Assembly: GCF_021497505.1 (NCBI RefSeq)
Contig: NZ_CP069349.1
Coordinates: forward strand, 459,861-523,860
Direction: 5' to 3'
DNA length: 64,000 nucleotides
DNA from: Turicibacter sp. TJ11
Lineage (GTDB): Bacteria > Bacillota_I > Bacilli_A > MOL361 > Turicibacteraceae
Positions 32,221 through 41,503 of the stretch are shown piece by piece. Position 1 is the first letter of the stretch. Each line of letters starts with the position of its first letter. A program made the position numbers and the translations under genes. The notes under the pieces are model-generated. The model did no database searches. It was not told the origin of the DNA and worked only from the letters and a program-made list of their open reading frames with translations.

Positions 32221-32652
32221 ATGTTTACGTTAAAAAGTGAAATTCAATTTGATATGGCTCATTACTTAAGTGGGTATGAAGGAAAGTGTAATAATATTCA
32301 TGGTCATCGCTATCGATTAGTTGTTAAGGTCTCTAGTGAAACGTTACATGAAGAGGGGCAATTACGTGGAATGGTGACTGACTTTTCGAATGTCAAAGCT
32401 GTTTTAAAAGAAATTCATGACTTATTTGATCATAAGTTAGTGATCGAAGATAATGAAGAAGGACGTCGTGTGGTCAATAAATTAAATGAATCGGGAAAAT
32501 TATTTGATATCTTCATGGTTCCATATCGTCCAACAGCAGAAGAAATGTCACGTCATATTTATCATGAAATTAAAAAGCGTGGAATCCCTGTGACAGAGGT
32601 TGAGTTATATGAGACTCCAACGAATAGCTGCACTTACAGGGAGGCGATGTAA
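32221..32652 (+). CDS. queD: 6-carboxy-5,6,7,8-tetrahydropterin synthase
   Basis: The 143-residue enzyme converts 7,8-dihydroneopterin triphosphate to 6-carboxytetrahydropterin, step 2 of preQ1 and queuosine synthesis. Zinc-binding His residues are His14 (FDMAHYL) and His27/His29 (IHGHRYRL). Cys23 is in place, and the C-terminal VELYETPTNSCTY is typical. The start follows AGGGAGG. An in-frame upstream ATG lies inside the leader terminator. The stop overlaps the queE start. Confidence 0.95.
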   Translation: MFTLKSEIQFDMAHYLSGYEGKCNNIHGHRYRLVVKVSSETLHEEGQLRGMVTDFSNVKAVLKEIHDLFDHKLVIEDNEEGRRVVNKLNESGKLFDIFMVPYRPTAEEMSRHIYHEIKKRGIPVTEVELYETPTNSCTYREAM

Positions 32653-33320
32653 TGTTTAATATTATTGAAACGTTTGTCTCGATTGATGGGGAAGGCCCAA
32701 CATCGGGTGAGTTAGCAACGTTTATTCGTTTTTCTCACTGTAACTTAAGATGCAGTTGGTGTGACACGGCTTATTCTTGGGATGGGACGTCAAACGTTAA
32801 GCAAATGAGTGTTGAAGAGATTTATCGTTACATTAAACAAACGAATGTTAAAAATGTGACACTAACGGGAGGAGAGCCTTTAATTCAGCCCAATATTGAA
32901 TTATTACTAGATGCGCTTCTTGAAGATCAGGAGTTAGTCGTTCACATTGAAACAAACGGATCAGTTGATATTACGGCGTTAAAAGAAAAATATCAAAATC
33001 GTTCGCTACATTTTATTTTAGATTATAAATGTCCAGCTAGTAAAATGAGTTCAAGGATGTGTCATGAAAATTTAAAGGCCGTGGATCAAAACGATGTTTA
33101 TAAATTTGTCATCGCCGCACCAGAAGATTTACATACGGCATTATCTATTATGAAAAGTTATGATTTAATTGATCGATGTCAAGTTTATTTCAGTCCTGTC
33201 ACGGATAACATTGAGCCAAAAGAAATTGTTGAATTTATGAAAGAACATTGCTTAAATGATGTTCGTTTACAATTGCAACTACACAAATATATTTGGCCAA
33301 AAGAAATGCGAGGAGTTTAA
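32652..33320 (+). CDS. queE: 7-carboxy-7-deazaguanine synthase (radical SAM)
   Basis: The 222-residue radical SAM enzyme rearranges carboxytetrahydropterin to 7-carboxy-7-deazaguanine. The cluster motif is CNLRCSWC (Cys30, Cys34, Cys37), preceded by the QueE opening [17 protein letters not shown] and followed by [10 protein letters not shown] and a C-terminal [10 protein letters not shown]. It overlaps queD by one base (TAATG). Confidence 0.95.
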   Translation: MFNIIETFVSIDGEGPTSGELATFIRFSHCNLRCSWCDTAYSWDGTSNVKQMSVEEIYRYIKQTNVKNVTLTGGEPLIQPNIELLLDALLEDQELVVHIETNGSVDITALKEKYQNRSLHFILDYKCPASKMSSRMCHENLKAVDQNDVYKFVIAAPEDLHTALSIMKSYDLIDRCQVYFSPVTDNIEPKEIVEFMKEHCLNDVRLQLQLHKYIWPKEMRGV

Positions 33321-33321
33321 G

Positions 33322-33918
33322 ATGAATCGTCAAATTGATACTAAAAAGATTGAGTCATGTATTCGTGAGATTTTAATCGCACTAGGCGATGATCCGGATC
33401 GTGAGGGATTAAAAGAGACACCTAAACGAGTAGCGAAAATGTATGAAGAAGTATTTGCCGGAATGACATTAACAAATGATGAAATCGCTAGTTTGTACGG
33501 AACAACGTTTGAAGAAGAAATTTCAGACGAACAGTCGAATCATAACTTTGTCATTGTTCGAGACATTCCGATTTTCAGCTACTGCGAGCATCATTTAGCC
33601 TTAATGTATAACATGAAAGTGAGTGTAGCTTACTTACCAAAAGAAAAAATTATTGGTTTAAGCAAGATGGCAAGGATCGCGGATATGGTTGGTCGTCGAC
33701 TTCAACTTCAAGAGCGTATCGGTGAGCAAATTGCCGAAATTGTTGAAAAAATTACAGAAAGTGATGCCATTATTGTTCTCATTCAAGGTGAGCATAGTTG
33801 TATGACTTCAAGAGGCATTAAAAAACCAAACTCATCGACAACAACCGTAACTTATAAAGGGAAGCGAATTGAAACGGATTCAAATTTAAGACAAGAAATG
33901 CTTCTATTAATGAAATAA
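33322..33918 (+). CDS. folE: GTP cyclohydrolase I, type IA
   Basis: The 198-residue enzyme opens GTP to 7,8-dihydroneopterin triphosphate, feeding both preQ1 and folate synthesis. Zinc and catalytic residues appear in [10 protein letters not shown] (Cys88, His90, His91) and [22 protein letters not shown] and IGLSKMARI are also present. The start is at 33322 behind GAGGAG. A longer in-frame reading would lie inside queE. Being in the que operon suggests it is dedicated at least partly to preQ1. Confidence 0.95.
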   Translation: MNRQIDTKKIESCIREILIALGDDPDREGLKETPKRVAKMYEEVFAGMTLTNDEIASLYGTTFEEEISDEQSNHNFVIVRDIPIFSYCEHHLALMYNMKVSVAYLPKEKIIGLSKMARIADMVGRRLQLQERIGEQIAEIVEKITESDAIIVLIQGEHSCMTSRGIKKPNSSTTTVTYKGKRIETDSNLRQEMLLLMK

Positions 33919-33930
33919 GGAGTGATGAAG

Positions 33931-34587
33931 ATGAATAAAAAAGCAGTCGTCGTTTTTAGTGGGGGTCAAGATTCAACCACGTGTTTATTTTGGGCCATGG
34001 AACAATTCGATGAAGTCATTGCGGTGACGTTTGATTATAATCAGCGACATCGTCATGAATTAGATTGTGCAAAAGCGATTTGTGAAGAGTTTGGTGTGGA
34101 GCATCATATTTTAGATATGGCTCTTCTTAATCAATTAGCGCCTAATGCATTAACACGTGATGACATCGAGATTAAAGAAGGAGAAAACGGTGGATTACCT
34201 TCGACCTTTGTAGAAGGAAGAAACATGTTATTTTTAACCTTTGCAGGTGTGTTAGCGAAAGTCAAAGGGGCACGCCATCTGGTCACAGGCGTTTGTGAAA
34301 CTGATTTTTCTGGTTATCCAGATTGTCGTGACGTGTTTATTAAATCGTTAAATGTCACATTAAACTTAAGCATGGATTATGACTTTGTGATTCATACCCC
34401 TTTAATGTGGCTTGATAAAGCTCAAACATGGGAAATGAGTGATGCTCTTGGAAAACTTGACTATATTCGTGAGCACACGTTAACTTGCTACAACGGCATT
34501 AAAGGTGACGGTTGTGGAACGTGTCCAGCGTGTCATTTAAGACAACGTGGACTTGAAAACTATTTAGCTAAAAAAGGAGAGAACTAA
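33931..34587 (+). CDS. queC: 7-cyano-7-deazaguanine synthase
   Basis: The 218-residue ATP-dependent enzyme turns carboxy-deazaguanine into preQ0. It has the PP-loop [13 protein letters not shown] and the C-terminal zinc knuckle [10 protein letters not shown]. The ATG at 33931 is eight bases past AAGGAG. Upstream GTG and ATG codons at 33922 and 33925 are too close to that SD. Confidence 0.95.
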   Translation: MNKKAVVVFSGGQDSTTCLFWAMEQFDEVIAVTFDYNQRHRHELDCAKAICEEFGVEHHILDMALLNQLAPNALTRDDIEIKEGENGGLPSTFVEGRNMLFLTFAGVLAKVKGARHLVTGVCETDFSGYPDCRDVFIKSLNVTLNLSMDYDFVIHTPLMWLDKAQTWEMSDALGKLDYIREHTLTCYNGIKGDGCGTCPACHLRQRGLENYLAKKGEN

Positions 34588-34591
34588 TCAC

Positions 34592-35089
34592 ATGGCAGGA
34601 CGCACACAAGATGAGTTAAAAACAGTAACGTTATTAGGAAATCAAGGAACAACCTATACTTATTCGTATGACCCAGATATTTTAGAAGTATTTGATAATA
34701 AGCATCCGAATAATGATTACTTTGTTAAATTTAATTGTCCAGAATTTACAAGTCTTTGTCCAATTACTGGGCAACCAGACTTTGCAACGATTTATATTTC
34801 ATACATTCCGGGAGAAAAAATGGTGGAAAGTAAATCGTTAAAACTTTATTTATTTAGCTTCCGTAATCACGGAGATTTTCATGAAGATTGCATGAATATT
34901 ATTATGAAAGATTTAATTAAATTAATGGATCCTAAATATATTGAAGTTTGGGGGAAATTTACACCACGCGGAGGAATCAGTATCGATCCTTATTGTAACT
35001 ATGGACGTAAAGGAACGAAGTATGAGGAAATGGCAGCGTACCGCTTAATGAATCATGACTTATATCCAGAAAAGGTAGATAACCGATAA
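34592..35089 (+). CDS. queF: NADPH-dependent preQ0 reductase
   Basis: The 165-residue unimodular QueF reduces the nitrile of preQ0 to the aminomethyl of preQ1. The thioimide Cys is Cys56 in [14 protein letters not shown]. The QueF motif [21 protein letters not shown] is complete. It is the last gene of the operon, so the whole path from GTP to preQ1 is present. The later tgt and queA/queG genes are not in the window. Confidence 0.96.
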   Translation: MAGRTQDELKTVTLLGNQGTTYTYSYDPDILEVFDNKHPNNDYFVKFNCPEFTSLCPITGQPDFATIYISYIPGEKMVESKSLKLYLFSFRNHGDFHEDCMNIIMKDLIKLMDPKYIEVWGKFTPRGGISIDPYCNYGRKGTKYEEMAAYRLMNHDLYPEKVDNR

Positions 35090-35326
35090 TTGCAATCAGT
35101 CAGTTTTTAAAACTGATGGGCATGTTAAAAAGTGAAGTAAGCAAAAAAAATTCAACGAAAGTACTTTTAGTCATAAGATTTTTATTAAAACCGTTGTTTA
35201 GAATGAAAAAATTTTTGCTTTCAACTCTTTAATTAACTGATTTAGATGACGTAAATATGAATAACGGATTGAAAGAATTTTAAAATTCATCCGTTTCGTT
35301 TAATGCGACGTAACATCTTTTCATAT

Positions 35327-35364
35327 AATCCAGTGTAAGAATCATCTTATCACTGGATTTTTTT
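35327..35364 (+). terminator. Terminator between queF and the acetyltransferase
   Basis: AATCCAGTG (35327-35335) / CACTGGATT (35351-35359) with a T run to 35364. A TATAAT overlaps its left arm, so it may also lie in the next gene's promoter region. Confidence 0.75.
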
Positions 35365-35382
35365 ATGAAACGGAGTGAGATA

Positions 35383-35856
35383 ATGAAGTTAAAAATACGA
35401 AAAATGCAAGAAGAGGATGCGATGAAAATTGCGTTTTGGCAATATACCGAACCGTATGATTGGTATAACCTCGATGGACCACAGGAATGTGTCGAAGAGT
35501 TTTTACATGATCAATACTATACTGTCATTAGTCCTAGTGAACAAATTGTTGGGTTCTACTGTTATGGAACATCGGCTCAAGTATCCGTTGGAAAATTAAA
35601 GGGATTTTACGATGATCGAACCTACATGGATATTGGCTTAGGAATGAATCCCATATTATGTGGCAAAGGATATGGACCAAGTTTTGTTAAGATTGGAATG
35701 AAACATGCCAAAAAAAAGTTTAAGAGTGAAAAGTTTAGATTAACTGTTGCTAATTTTAATATCCGAGCGATTAAAACGTATGAAAAGGTGGGTTTCAAAG
35801 AGATTGGAGAATTTAAAACACCATCCATCTGTTTTAAAGTCATGTGTTATGAATAA
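35383..35856 (+). CDS. GNAT-family N-acetyltransferase
   Basis: The 157-residue acetyltransferase has the acetyl-CoA loop GMNPILCGKGYGPSFVKIG (in place of Q/RxxGxG/A) and the C-terminal LTVANFNIRAIKTYEKVGF typical of the family. The substrate is unknown. The start at 35383 follows CGGAGTGAG. An in-frame ATG at 35365 has no SD and abuts the terminator. Confidence 0.85.
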   Translation: MKLKIRKMQEEDAMKIAFWQYTEPYDWYNLDGPQECVEEFLHDQYYTVISPSEQIVGFYCYGTSAQVSVGKLKGFYDDRTYMDIGLGMNPILCGKGYGPSFVKIGMKHAKKKFKSEKFRLTVANFNIRAIKTYEKVGFKEIGEFKTPSICFKVMCYE

Positions 35857-35991
35857 ACATTTAATCAAAAGATTTAAATAGTTCGAAAGGATGGTTACTA
35901 CTTATTAATAAAATTAAACGGCTATAAATTAGAAGATGTACTTCATTCATCTAGAAGATTGGTAAAAAAAGATAAAAATTTAATAAAAAAG

Positions 35992-36020
35992 TTGCTAAAA
36001 TGAAGAATCTTTTATATGAT
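35992..36020 (+). promoter_or_regulatory. Promoter of scrB
   Basis: TTGCTA (35992-35997), 17-bp spacer, TATGAT (36015-36020). Confidence 0.8.
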
Positions 36021-36031
36021 AGAGTGGTATC

Positions 36032-36043
36032 TAAAACGCTTTA
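36032..36043 (+). promoter_or_regulatory. Candidate LacI/CcpA-type operator of scrB
   Basis: TAAAACGCTTTA sits about +5 to +17 from the predicted start point, the usual place for a LacI-family repressor (ScrR type). It is not a good cre match by spacing. Confidence 0.45.
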
Positions 36044-36090
36044 CTTAAGAGAGTAGTTTTGATTTTGAGGGAATTAAAAAAGGGGTGTAA

Positions 36091-37593
36091 ATGAGAATGG
36101 TTGTTCCAAATGAACAGTTATTACAGCAAACAAGTGATGAATTAAAAAAGGCACGAGAATATGTTGCAAGTAAAAAAGATGAAATTATCTCGTTAAAGGA
36201 AAGAAATAGATTTCATCATATGCCAGAAGTAGGTTGGATGAATGATCCAAATGGTTTTTCTGTTTATCAAGGGGAGTATCATTTGTTTTATCAATATTTC
36301 CCATATGATGTGAAGTGGGGACCGATGCACTGGGGTCATGTTAAAAGTCGAGATTTAATTAAGTGGGAGTATTTACCTGTTGCAATGGCACCGGATCAAT
36401 CGTATGAGACAGGTGGGTGTTTTTCAGGAAGTGCCTTAGAAGTCGATGGAAAACACATTTTAATGTATACAGGCCATACGAATCCAAATCCTGAAGATGA
36501 ATCGTTTGTTCGTCAAGTCCAATGTTTAGCAGTTGGAGATGGTATTAACTATCAAAAGTATCAACATAATCCTGTCATTAAGACTGAACAAATGCCAGAG
36601 CGTTCAAGTTTAACGGACTTCCGTGATCCGAAAATATGGAAAAAAGATGGAACATATTATTGTGTCCTTGGAAGTAAGAGTGATGAAAATAGTGCACGAG
36701 TGCTGTTATATCGTTCTGAAAATTTAATGGATTGGACGTATGTCGGTTTAGTCGGAGAAAGTAATCATGAATTTGGATACATGTGGGAATGTCCAGATCT
36801 TTTTCATTTAGATGGAGAAGATGTTTTAATTATGTCACCACAAGGGGTGCCAGTTGAAGAATTCAGACATAAAAATACAAACACAACGGTTTATTGTTTA
36901 GGACATTTAAATTATGAGACGGCTCATTTTGAGCGTCGTGTCATGGAAGAGATTGATTATGGATTAGATTTTTATGCGCCACAAACGACTGAAAGCTTAG
37001 ATGGTCGACGTATTATGATTGCATGGATGCAATCTTGGCATCAAAATATGCCAACGGATCAATACGGATGGGTCACATCAATGACCATTCCACGCGAGCT
37101 AACGATTAAAGGCGATGTGATGTATCAATGGCCAGTTCGTGAAATTAACAAGTATCGAACAGGGCATATTAGACATGATTCGGTGATTGTTAACGGTCAT
37201 AAAACATTAGCGGGAATTGAAGGTCGTCATCTAGATATGGAAATGGTCATTGACTTAAAACAAGCGAAGCGTTTTGAAATAAAAGTCATGAAAGGTCAAG
37301 GACAAGAAACGACAATCCTTTATGAAAAAGATCGTGAGGTCCTAAGCTTTGATCGTCGTCAAAGTGGAAGCGGAATTGAAGGTCTTAACTATCGAGAAAT
37401 GCCTGTTTCATTAATCGATGGTAAGTTATCACTCCGTTTACTTATGGATACTTATTCAGTCGAGTTGTTTGCTCAAAACGGAGCTCATGCGATGACTTCA
37501 ACGGTTTACTCAAGTTTAGATGCTCAAGGCATTGAGTTTATCAGTGATGAGGAAGTGGAAATGACCATTGAAAAGTGGGAATTAAACCTTTAA
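36091..37593 (+). CDS. scrB: Sucrose-6-phosphate hydrolase, GH32 family
   Basis: The 500-residue enzyme splits sucrose-6-phosphate, or related fructosides, to fructose and glucose-6-phosphate. The three GH32 acidic motifs are present: GWMNDPNG (nucleophile Asp52), FRDPKIW and WECPDL (acid/base Glu). FSGSALEVDGKHILMYTGHT and FYAPQTTE are also typical. A C-terminal beta-sandwich completes a normal length. It has no signal peptide, so the substrate must be imported. No sucrose PTS gene lies nearby. Confidence 0.93.
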   Translation: MRMVVPNEQLLQQTSDELKKAREYVASKKDEIISLKERNRFHHMPEVGWMNDPNGFSVYQGEYHLFYQYFPYDVKWGPMHWGHVKSRDLIKWEYLPVAMAPDQSYETGGCFSGSALEVDGKHILMYTGHTNPNPEDESFVRQVQCLAVGDGINYQKYQHNPVIKTEQMPERSSLTDFRDPKIWKKDGTYYCVLGSKSDENSARVLLYRSENLMDWTYVGLVGESNHEFGYMWECPDLFHLDGEDVLIMSPQGVPVEEFRHKNTNTTVYCLGHLNYETAHFERRVMEEIDYGLDFYAPQTTESLDGRRIMIAWMQSWHQNMPTDQYGWVTSMTIPRELTIKGDVMYQWPVREINKYRTGHIRHDSVIVNGHKTLAGIEGRHLDMEMVIDLKQAKRFEIKVMKGQGQETTILYEKDREVLSFDRRQSGSGIEGLNYREMPVSLIDGKLSLRLLMDTYSVELFAQNGAHAMTSTVYSSLDAQGIEFISDEEVEMTIEKWELNL

Positions 37594-37667
37594 TTTGATC
37601 AACTGTTAGTTGAAAAAGAAATAAGACGCAAGAATCCGTCACAAGATAAAATGAAACGAGGGTGAAA

Positions 37668-38084
37668 ATGTTGAAATTAAATGTTGCACTAATTGCACAC
37701 GATCGAATGAAAGACCAAATGGTTAATTTTTGTTATGCTTATGAACGCATTTTAAAAAAACATGAATTATATACGACTGGAACAACGGGATCTCGAATTG
37801 AAGCTGGAACGAAGTTAAAAGTGAGTAAGTTGGCATCAGGACCGCTTGGCGGTGATCAACAAATTGGAGCGATGATCGTAACAGAAGATATTGATTTAGT
37901 GATTTTCTTACGTGACCCATTAACGCCGCAGCCACATGAAACAGATATTCAAGCCTTAATTCGTTTATGTGATGTTCACTATGTCCCAATTGCAACGAAT
38001 TTAGCGTCAGCAGAAATTTTTGTCAACGCACTTGATAAAGGCGAATTAGACTGGCGAATTTTAAGAAGACGTCATCAGTCATGA
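37668..38084 (+). CDS. mgsA: Methylglyoxal synthase
   Basis: The 138-residue enzyme turns dihydroxyacetone phosphate into methylglyoxal and phosphate, an overflow bypass of glycolysis. Family motifs are VALIAHDRMKDQMVNF, TTGTTGSRIE with the phosphate site, SGPLGGDQQIGAMI with the catalytic Asp, and FLRDPLTPQPHETDI. The ATG at 37668 follows CGAGGGTG. It lies after scrB, which links it to carbohydrate excess. Confidence 0.96.
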   Translation: MLKLNVALIAHDRMKDQMVNFCYAYERILKKHELYTTGTTGSRIEAGTKLKVSKLASGPLGGDQQIGAMIVTEDIDLVIFLRDPLTPQPHETDIQALIRLCDVHYVPIATNLASAEIFVNALDKGELDWRILRRRHQS

Positions 38085-38179
38085 TTTCTTTTAGTCATAA
38101 CGAGATAACGCTTCATTTTGCTAAACGATGAAGCTAGTTTCAATAAGTGAGAGTTAAACAATGAAGTGAAATTTAGCCT

Positions 38180-38215
38180 AAAAAATGAGATCAAAAAGAT
38201 CTCATTTTTTGTTTT
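38180..38215 (+). terminator. Terminator after mgsA
   Basis: AAAAAATGAGATC (38180-38192) / GATCTCATTTTTT (38198-38210). Confidence 0.9.
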
Positions 38216-38321
38216 AATAAGACTTAATTAAAAGAGAGAGCTGATTCAAATGACATAAATAAAGCAGTGTGGGTCATACTAGCTAACGTAACTTATTCAA
38301 TCATTAAGTAGAGGTGTGACC

Positions 38322-38984
38322 ATGAAAAAACTACTGTATATCACTGTAAACTCTAAGCCTGAGACACAATCAACTTGTCGAACTGTTGGTCGTGCGTTAG
38401 TGAATGAAATTCAATCCGTTTATCCCGAGTTTCATCTAGAAGAATTAGATTTATATCAAGAACATATTCCAAGATTAGAGTATCAATATTTTGAGTCAAG
38501 AAACTGCATGATTCACCAAGAAGCGTTAGAACAATTACCGCCAAAAGAACAAAAAGAAGTTCACCAAATTGTGAAGCTATGCGATCAATTTAAAGAAGCT
38601 GATGTGATTGTGATTGCGGCTCCGATGTGGAGTTTATCTTTTCCCGCTCCTTTAAAAGAATACATTGATTGTATTGTTCAAGTCGGAAGAACGATTACGT
38701 TTGATGGCCTTTTATCGATGCCAAAAGGATTGTTAAATGATAAACCAAGAACCGTTGTTTATGTCCAATCATCAGGGGCTAATGTTATGTGGATGATGAA
38801 TCCCATTTTAAATAAAGGATTAAGATACATCGAGGATATTATGAAGTTTATGGGGATTAAAAAGTTTGAAGAGTTATTAGCGGATGGAACAGGGGAAACA
38901 GAAGAAGAAAGACAAAAGGCGATTGAACAAGCTAAAAAGAAAATTCCAAGTATCGTGAAGCACCTAGAGTTTAGTAAAGAATAA
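38322..38984 (+). CDS. azoR: FMN-dependent NADH-azoreductase / quinone reductase
   Basis: The 220-residue flavodoxin-fold enzyme reduces quinones and azo compounds with NAD(P)H. It has the family opening LLYITVNSKPETQSTCRTVG for the FMN phosphate, VIVIAAPMWSLSFPAPLKEYIDCI and VVYVQSSGANVMW. The ATG at 38322 follows AGAGGTGTG. A GTG six bases earlier overlaps the SD. It is a single-gene unit. Confidence 0.92.
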   Translation: MKKLLYITVNSKPETQSTCRTVGRALVNEIQSVYPEFHLEELDLYQEHIPRLEYQYFESRNCMIHQEALEQLPPKEQKEVHQIVKLCDQFKEADVIVIAAPMWSLSFPAPLKEYIDCIVQVGRTITFDGLLSMPKGLLNDKPRTVVYVQSSGANVMWMMNPILNKGLRYIEDIMKFMGIKKFEELLADGTGETEEERQKAIEQAKKKIPSIVKHLEFSKE

Positions 38985-39183
38985 GATGAAAAGATCGTTA
39001 ACAAAGAAGCATCAAGTAAAAGATGATTAAAAGATAAAAATCTGACGTTAGAATCAAGAAAAACGTAGAGATGAATAAAGGCAAAAACTTCATGAAGAAA
39101 TGAATGATGACCTCGTGATTTGAAATTCATGAAGCGGTTTGTGATTACGTTATTTTCATAGGTAGTCAAACAAAAGGATTTCA

Positions 39184-39192
39184 TGATATAAT
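39184..39192 (+). promoter_or_regulatory. Extended -10 promoter of murI
   Basis: TGATATAAT at 39184-39192, without a clear -35. Confidence 0.6.
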
Positions 39193-39219
39193 TCTCATAC
39201 ATCAGAATTATTTTTTATA

Positions 39220-39245
39220 AAAACTTTTATCTAGATAAAAGTTTT
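39220..39245 (+). promoter_or_regulatory. 26-bp perfect palindrome touching the murI SD
   Basis: AAAACTTTTATC (39220-39231) is mirrored to 39245 around a TCTAGA centre. GGAGG starts at 39246. It would form a hairpin at the 5' end of the murI mRNA or serve as a DNA operator. Confidence 0.6.
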
Positions 39246-39255
39246 GGAGGTCAAT

Positions 39256-40032
39256 ATGAGAATTGGTTTTTTTGATTCAGGAATTGGTGGATTAACGGTT
39301 TTAAGTGAAGCGCTGAAACGTTTGCCAAATCATGAATATTTATATTATGCAGATACATTACATGCCCCTTATGGGCCTAAACCTAAAGAAGAAGTTCGAG
39401 ACTATGTGCTTCGTGCGATTAATTTTTTAGTTGAAGAAGGAGCAGAAATGATTGTCATTGCTTGTAATACGGCGACAAGTATTGCGGTGGCAGAACTTCG
39501 ACAAATGTATGACATTCCAATTATCGGGATGGAACCTGCGGTGAAGCCGGCAATTGAGTGTGTTTCCAATAAAGATCAACGTGTTTTAGTAACTGCCACA
39601 CCGCTCACACTAAAAGAAGAAAAGCTAAAGAAACTGATTGCGACGTTAGATATACATCATCAGACCGATTTATTACCGTTAGCTGATTTGGTCCGTTTTG
39701 CTGAATCGGATCAATTTTCAGATGAGGTGATTCTTCCGTATTTAAAACAGGCCCTTCATGACTATGACATTCAAACGTATGGGGCGGTTGTTTTAGGATG
39801 TACGCATTTTCCATTATTTCGAGACTCATTTAAAAAGATTTTTTCTTCTGAGGTTCAACTTATTGATGGAAGTAAAGGAACAATTTCACACTTAGAAAAG
39901 CTAATGTTGAAGCAAAACGCTCAAATCAGTGAGACGCCTTCAGTCACGTTTTATCGTTCAGGTGTCAAACTTGAAAGTGAAAAAGAGATTGAACCATTTT
40001 TAAATATTTTAAATCGACTAGGGGTTGAATAA
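39256..40032 (+). CDS. murI: Glutamate racemase
   Basis: The 258-residue enzyme makes D-glutamate for peptidoglycan. Catalytic segments are IGFFDSGIGGLTVL, IVIACNTATSIA (first Cys) and VVLGCTHFPLF (second Cys), with DTLHAPYGPK between. The ATG at 39256 follows GGAGG at 39246-39250. A TTG 12 bases upstream overlaps that SD and is rejected. It is preceded by a striking palindrome. Confidence 0.95.
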   Translation: MRIGFFDSGIGGLTVLSEALKRLPNHEYLYYADTLHAPYGPKPKEEVRDYVLRAINFLVEEGAEMIVIACNTATSIAVAELRQMYDIPIIGMEPAVKPAIECVSNKDQRVLVTATPLTLKEEKLKKLIATLDIHHQTDLLPLADLVRFAESDQFSDEVILPYLKQALHDYDIQTYGAVVLGCTHFPLFRDSFKKIFSSEVQLIDGSKGTISHLEKLMLKQNAQISETPSVTFYRSGVKLESEKEIEPFLNILNRLGVE

Positions 40033-40138
40033 ACGAAACGGTTTTAAAAAGAATGAGGGTGAGTAGTCATATGTGATCACTTCTTATCATAAAGTAATCT
40101 TAACTAAGTAGAGAAAATGATAAAGATGTGGTGATAAC

Positions 40139-40606
40139 ATGGACTTTCAAAATGTAAATCCCGAGTTGTTTATCGTTGTTGGTGAATTACTTGGAAATGT
40201 GATAGCAAACGAACTCCCATTTAATGTACAAAATGCGGTCGGCAATTGGTTACAGCTTGTAGGACAAGCGATTGAAACCTATAATGCACAGCAACAATAT
40301 TATCAACAAGGTCCTGGGCGTTATTTCACCCCTGATAGTTTTAATGTGGATAATCCATTTTGTCAACAAACTCAGCAAGGCTCACAAAATGGATCAGCAG
40401 TGAGTGGTTCGGATCAAGCTCCACAACAAGAGGACGTTTTACCTAAGTCTTCCCGAGACACAAATGAGGCAGATGGAAATGAACGTTCAACAGATGGGGC
40501 GCTTCATATCATTAAACTTCAAGAAACGATAGAAAAACTTATGAATCGAATGGAGCAATTAGAGTCAGAAATTGAAAACTTAAAATCAATGGGCGAGACA
40601 GAATAA
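40139..40606 (+). CDS. Unknown protein with a conserved-looking N-terminus and a coiled-coil tail
   Basis: The 155-residue protein has an N-terminal helical domain (about 1-65, NPELFIVVGELLGNVIANEL through AVGNWLQLVGQAIETYNAQQ), then YYQQGPGRYF, a Gln/Ser-rich linker and a C-terminal coiled coil (IIKLQETIEKLMNRMEQLES). I recall similar N-termini in uncharacterised spore-forming Firmicutes proteins, but that is memory, not a search. There is no signal peptide. It lies between murI and a small unknown gene and has its own terminator. Confidence 0.7.
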   Translation: MDFQNVNPELFIVVGELLGNVIANELPFNVQNAVGNWLQLVGQAIETYNAQQQYYQQGPGRYFTPDSFNVDNPFCQQTQQGSQNGSAVSGSDQAPQQEDVLPKSSRDTNEADGNERSTDGALHIIKLQETIEKLMNRMEQLESEIENLKSMGETE

Positions 40607-40638
40607 CTCATGTTAAATTTTTAACATGAGTTATTTTT
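40605..40638 (+). terminator. Terminator overlapping the stop of the 40139 gene
   Basis: AACTCATGTTAA (40605-40616) / TTAACATGAGTT (40621-40632), then T-rich DNA. Confidence 0.85.
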
Positions 40639-40671
40639 GTTTGCACATAATAAAAGACGTGGAGGTGATTA

Positions 40672-40881
40672 ATGATGAAACATTACAGTCATCAAACGTA
40701 TCGAAAAGTAAATGAGAAATCAGAGGTAGAATTTGCTTCGGAATTTGCTCCACTGGATCATTATTTAGATCAAGAAGCACAACGCGCCTTTTTATCAGCA
40801 AAAGCTGGTGGAATGATTACGAAACGTTTAGTTGAAGTTGGCGAACAAATGCTAATAAAAAATAAAACTAAAAATGATTAA
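40672..40881 (+). CDS. Small protein of unknown function
   Basis: The 69-residue protein starts MMKHYSHQTYRKVNEKSEVE after a strong GGAGGTGATTA. It is soluble and ends in a basic tail (KNKTKND). The core EFASEFAPLDHYLDQEAQRAF with FLSAKAGG suggests helices. I do not recognise it. Its stop codon overlaps the target duplication of a MITE that now separates it from its likely terminator at 41028-41063. Confidence 0.65.
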   Translation: MMKHYSHQTYRKVNEKSEVEFASEFAPLDHYLDQEAQRAFLSAKAGGMITKRLVEVGEQMLIKNKTKND

Positions 40882-40887
40882 ATCAAA

Positions 40888-41018
40888 GGCTCTGTTTTAA
40901 AAGAGTGTTGATATTTAACTAAAAACATGTACGTCAGGTGGATGCCATGAAACGATTCATCCATTGACGTTGATATGGCCACTGGTTTTAGTCATCAACA
41001 TTTATTTAAAACACAGCC
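40888..41018. mobile_element. 131-bp MITE with ISL3-type ends
   Basis: The left end begins GGCTCTGTTTTAAAAG and the right end, reversed, begins GGCTGTGTTTTAAATAAA. Both then carry TGTTGAT and an ACTAAAA block. The interior also pairs (GTGGATG with CATCCAT), so the whole unit can fold into one long hairpin. The 8-bp direct repeat AAATCAAA flanks it (40880-40887 and 41019-41026), the duplication size of ISL3. It has no coding capacity. Confidence 0.88.
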
Positions 41019-41027
41019 AAATCAAAA

Positions 41028-41063
41028 AAAATCATAAAGAAGTTTTTTCTTTATGGTTTTTTT
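41028..41063 (+). terminator. Terminator stranded beyond the MITE
   Basis: AAATCATAAAG / CTTTATGGTTT (one G-T pair) with a T run to 41063. It probably served the 40672 gene before the insertion. Confidence 0.7.
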
Positions 41064-41503
41064 ATTTAACATAAATAGACACCATCCATCTTTTAACGTG
41101 TTTAAAAATGATGACTAAAACTTTAAACCTAGAAGTTTTCATCGTACGTTATGTCTTCATAAACTGCTCAATAATGAACACGTTTGGCTTTAAAGATATC
41201 ATTCATTGACTGAATTCGATCGATCACAGAACGAGAAATCATACAAAAGTCGTTACATCAGGAGAAAAGGAATGTAATTTGAAATCAGAAAAACTCAAGA
41301 TTTGAAGATGAAAAGGTTTATTATCTGCTAAAAAAGGTGAAAAAATGAGATGCTCTCTATTATAAAATAAGAGACAATCATTTAATTTCTATTAGTAAAA
41401 GTAGTTGACTTAATAATCACAAACTAAGACACGATTTATACATGGAATGTTCATAAAAAAAACATAATTTAATATTTAAAAACGATTTCATCGAAGAACG
41501 CTA
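41064..41503. other. 440-bp intergenic region upstream of oppA
   Basis: This is AT-rich DNA with stops in all frames. A lone TTGACT at 41405 lacks a partner -10. No repeat or stable hairpin stands out. It may hold regulator sites for the opp promoter. Confidence 0.4.

Noticed and set aside
38985-39183. Small gene upstream of murI
   Set aside because: Only an antisense reading overlapping azoR is open, with no SD or recognisable product.
39497-39503. Spo0A box TTCGACA in murI
   Set aside because: It lies deep in coding sequence and encodes conserved LRQ codons; no promoter is near.
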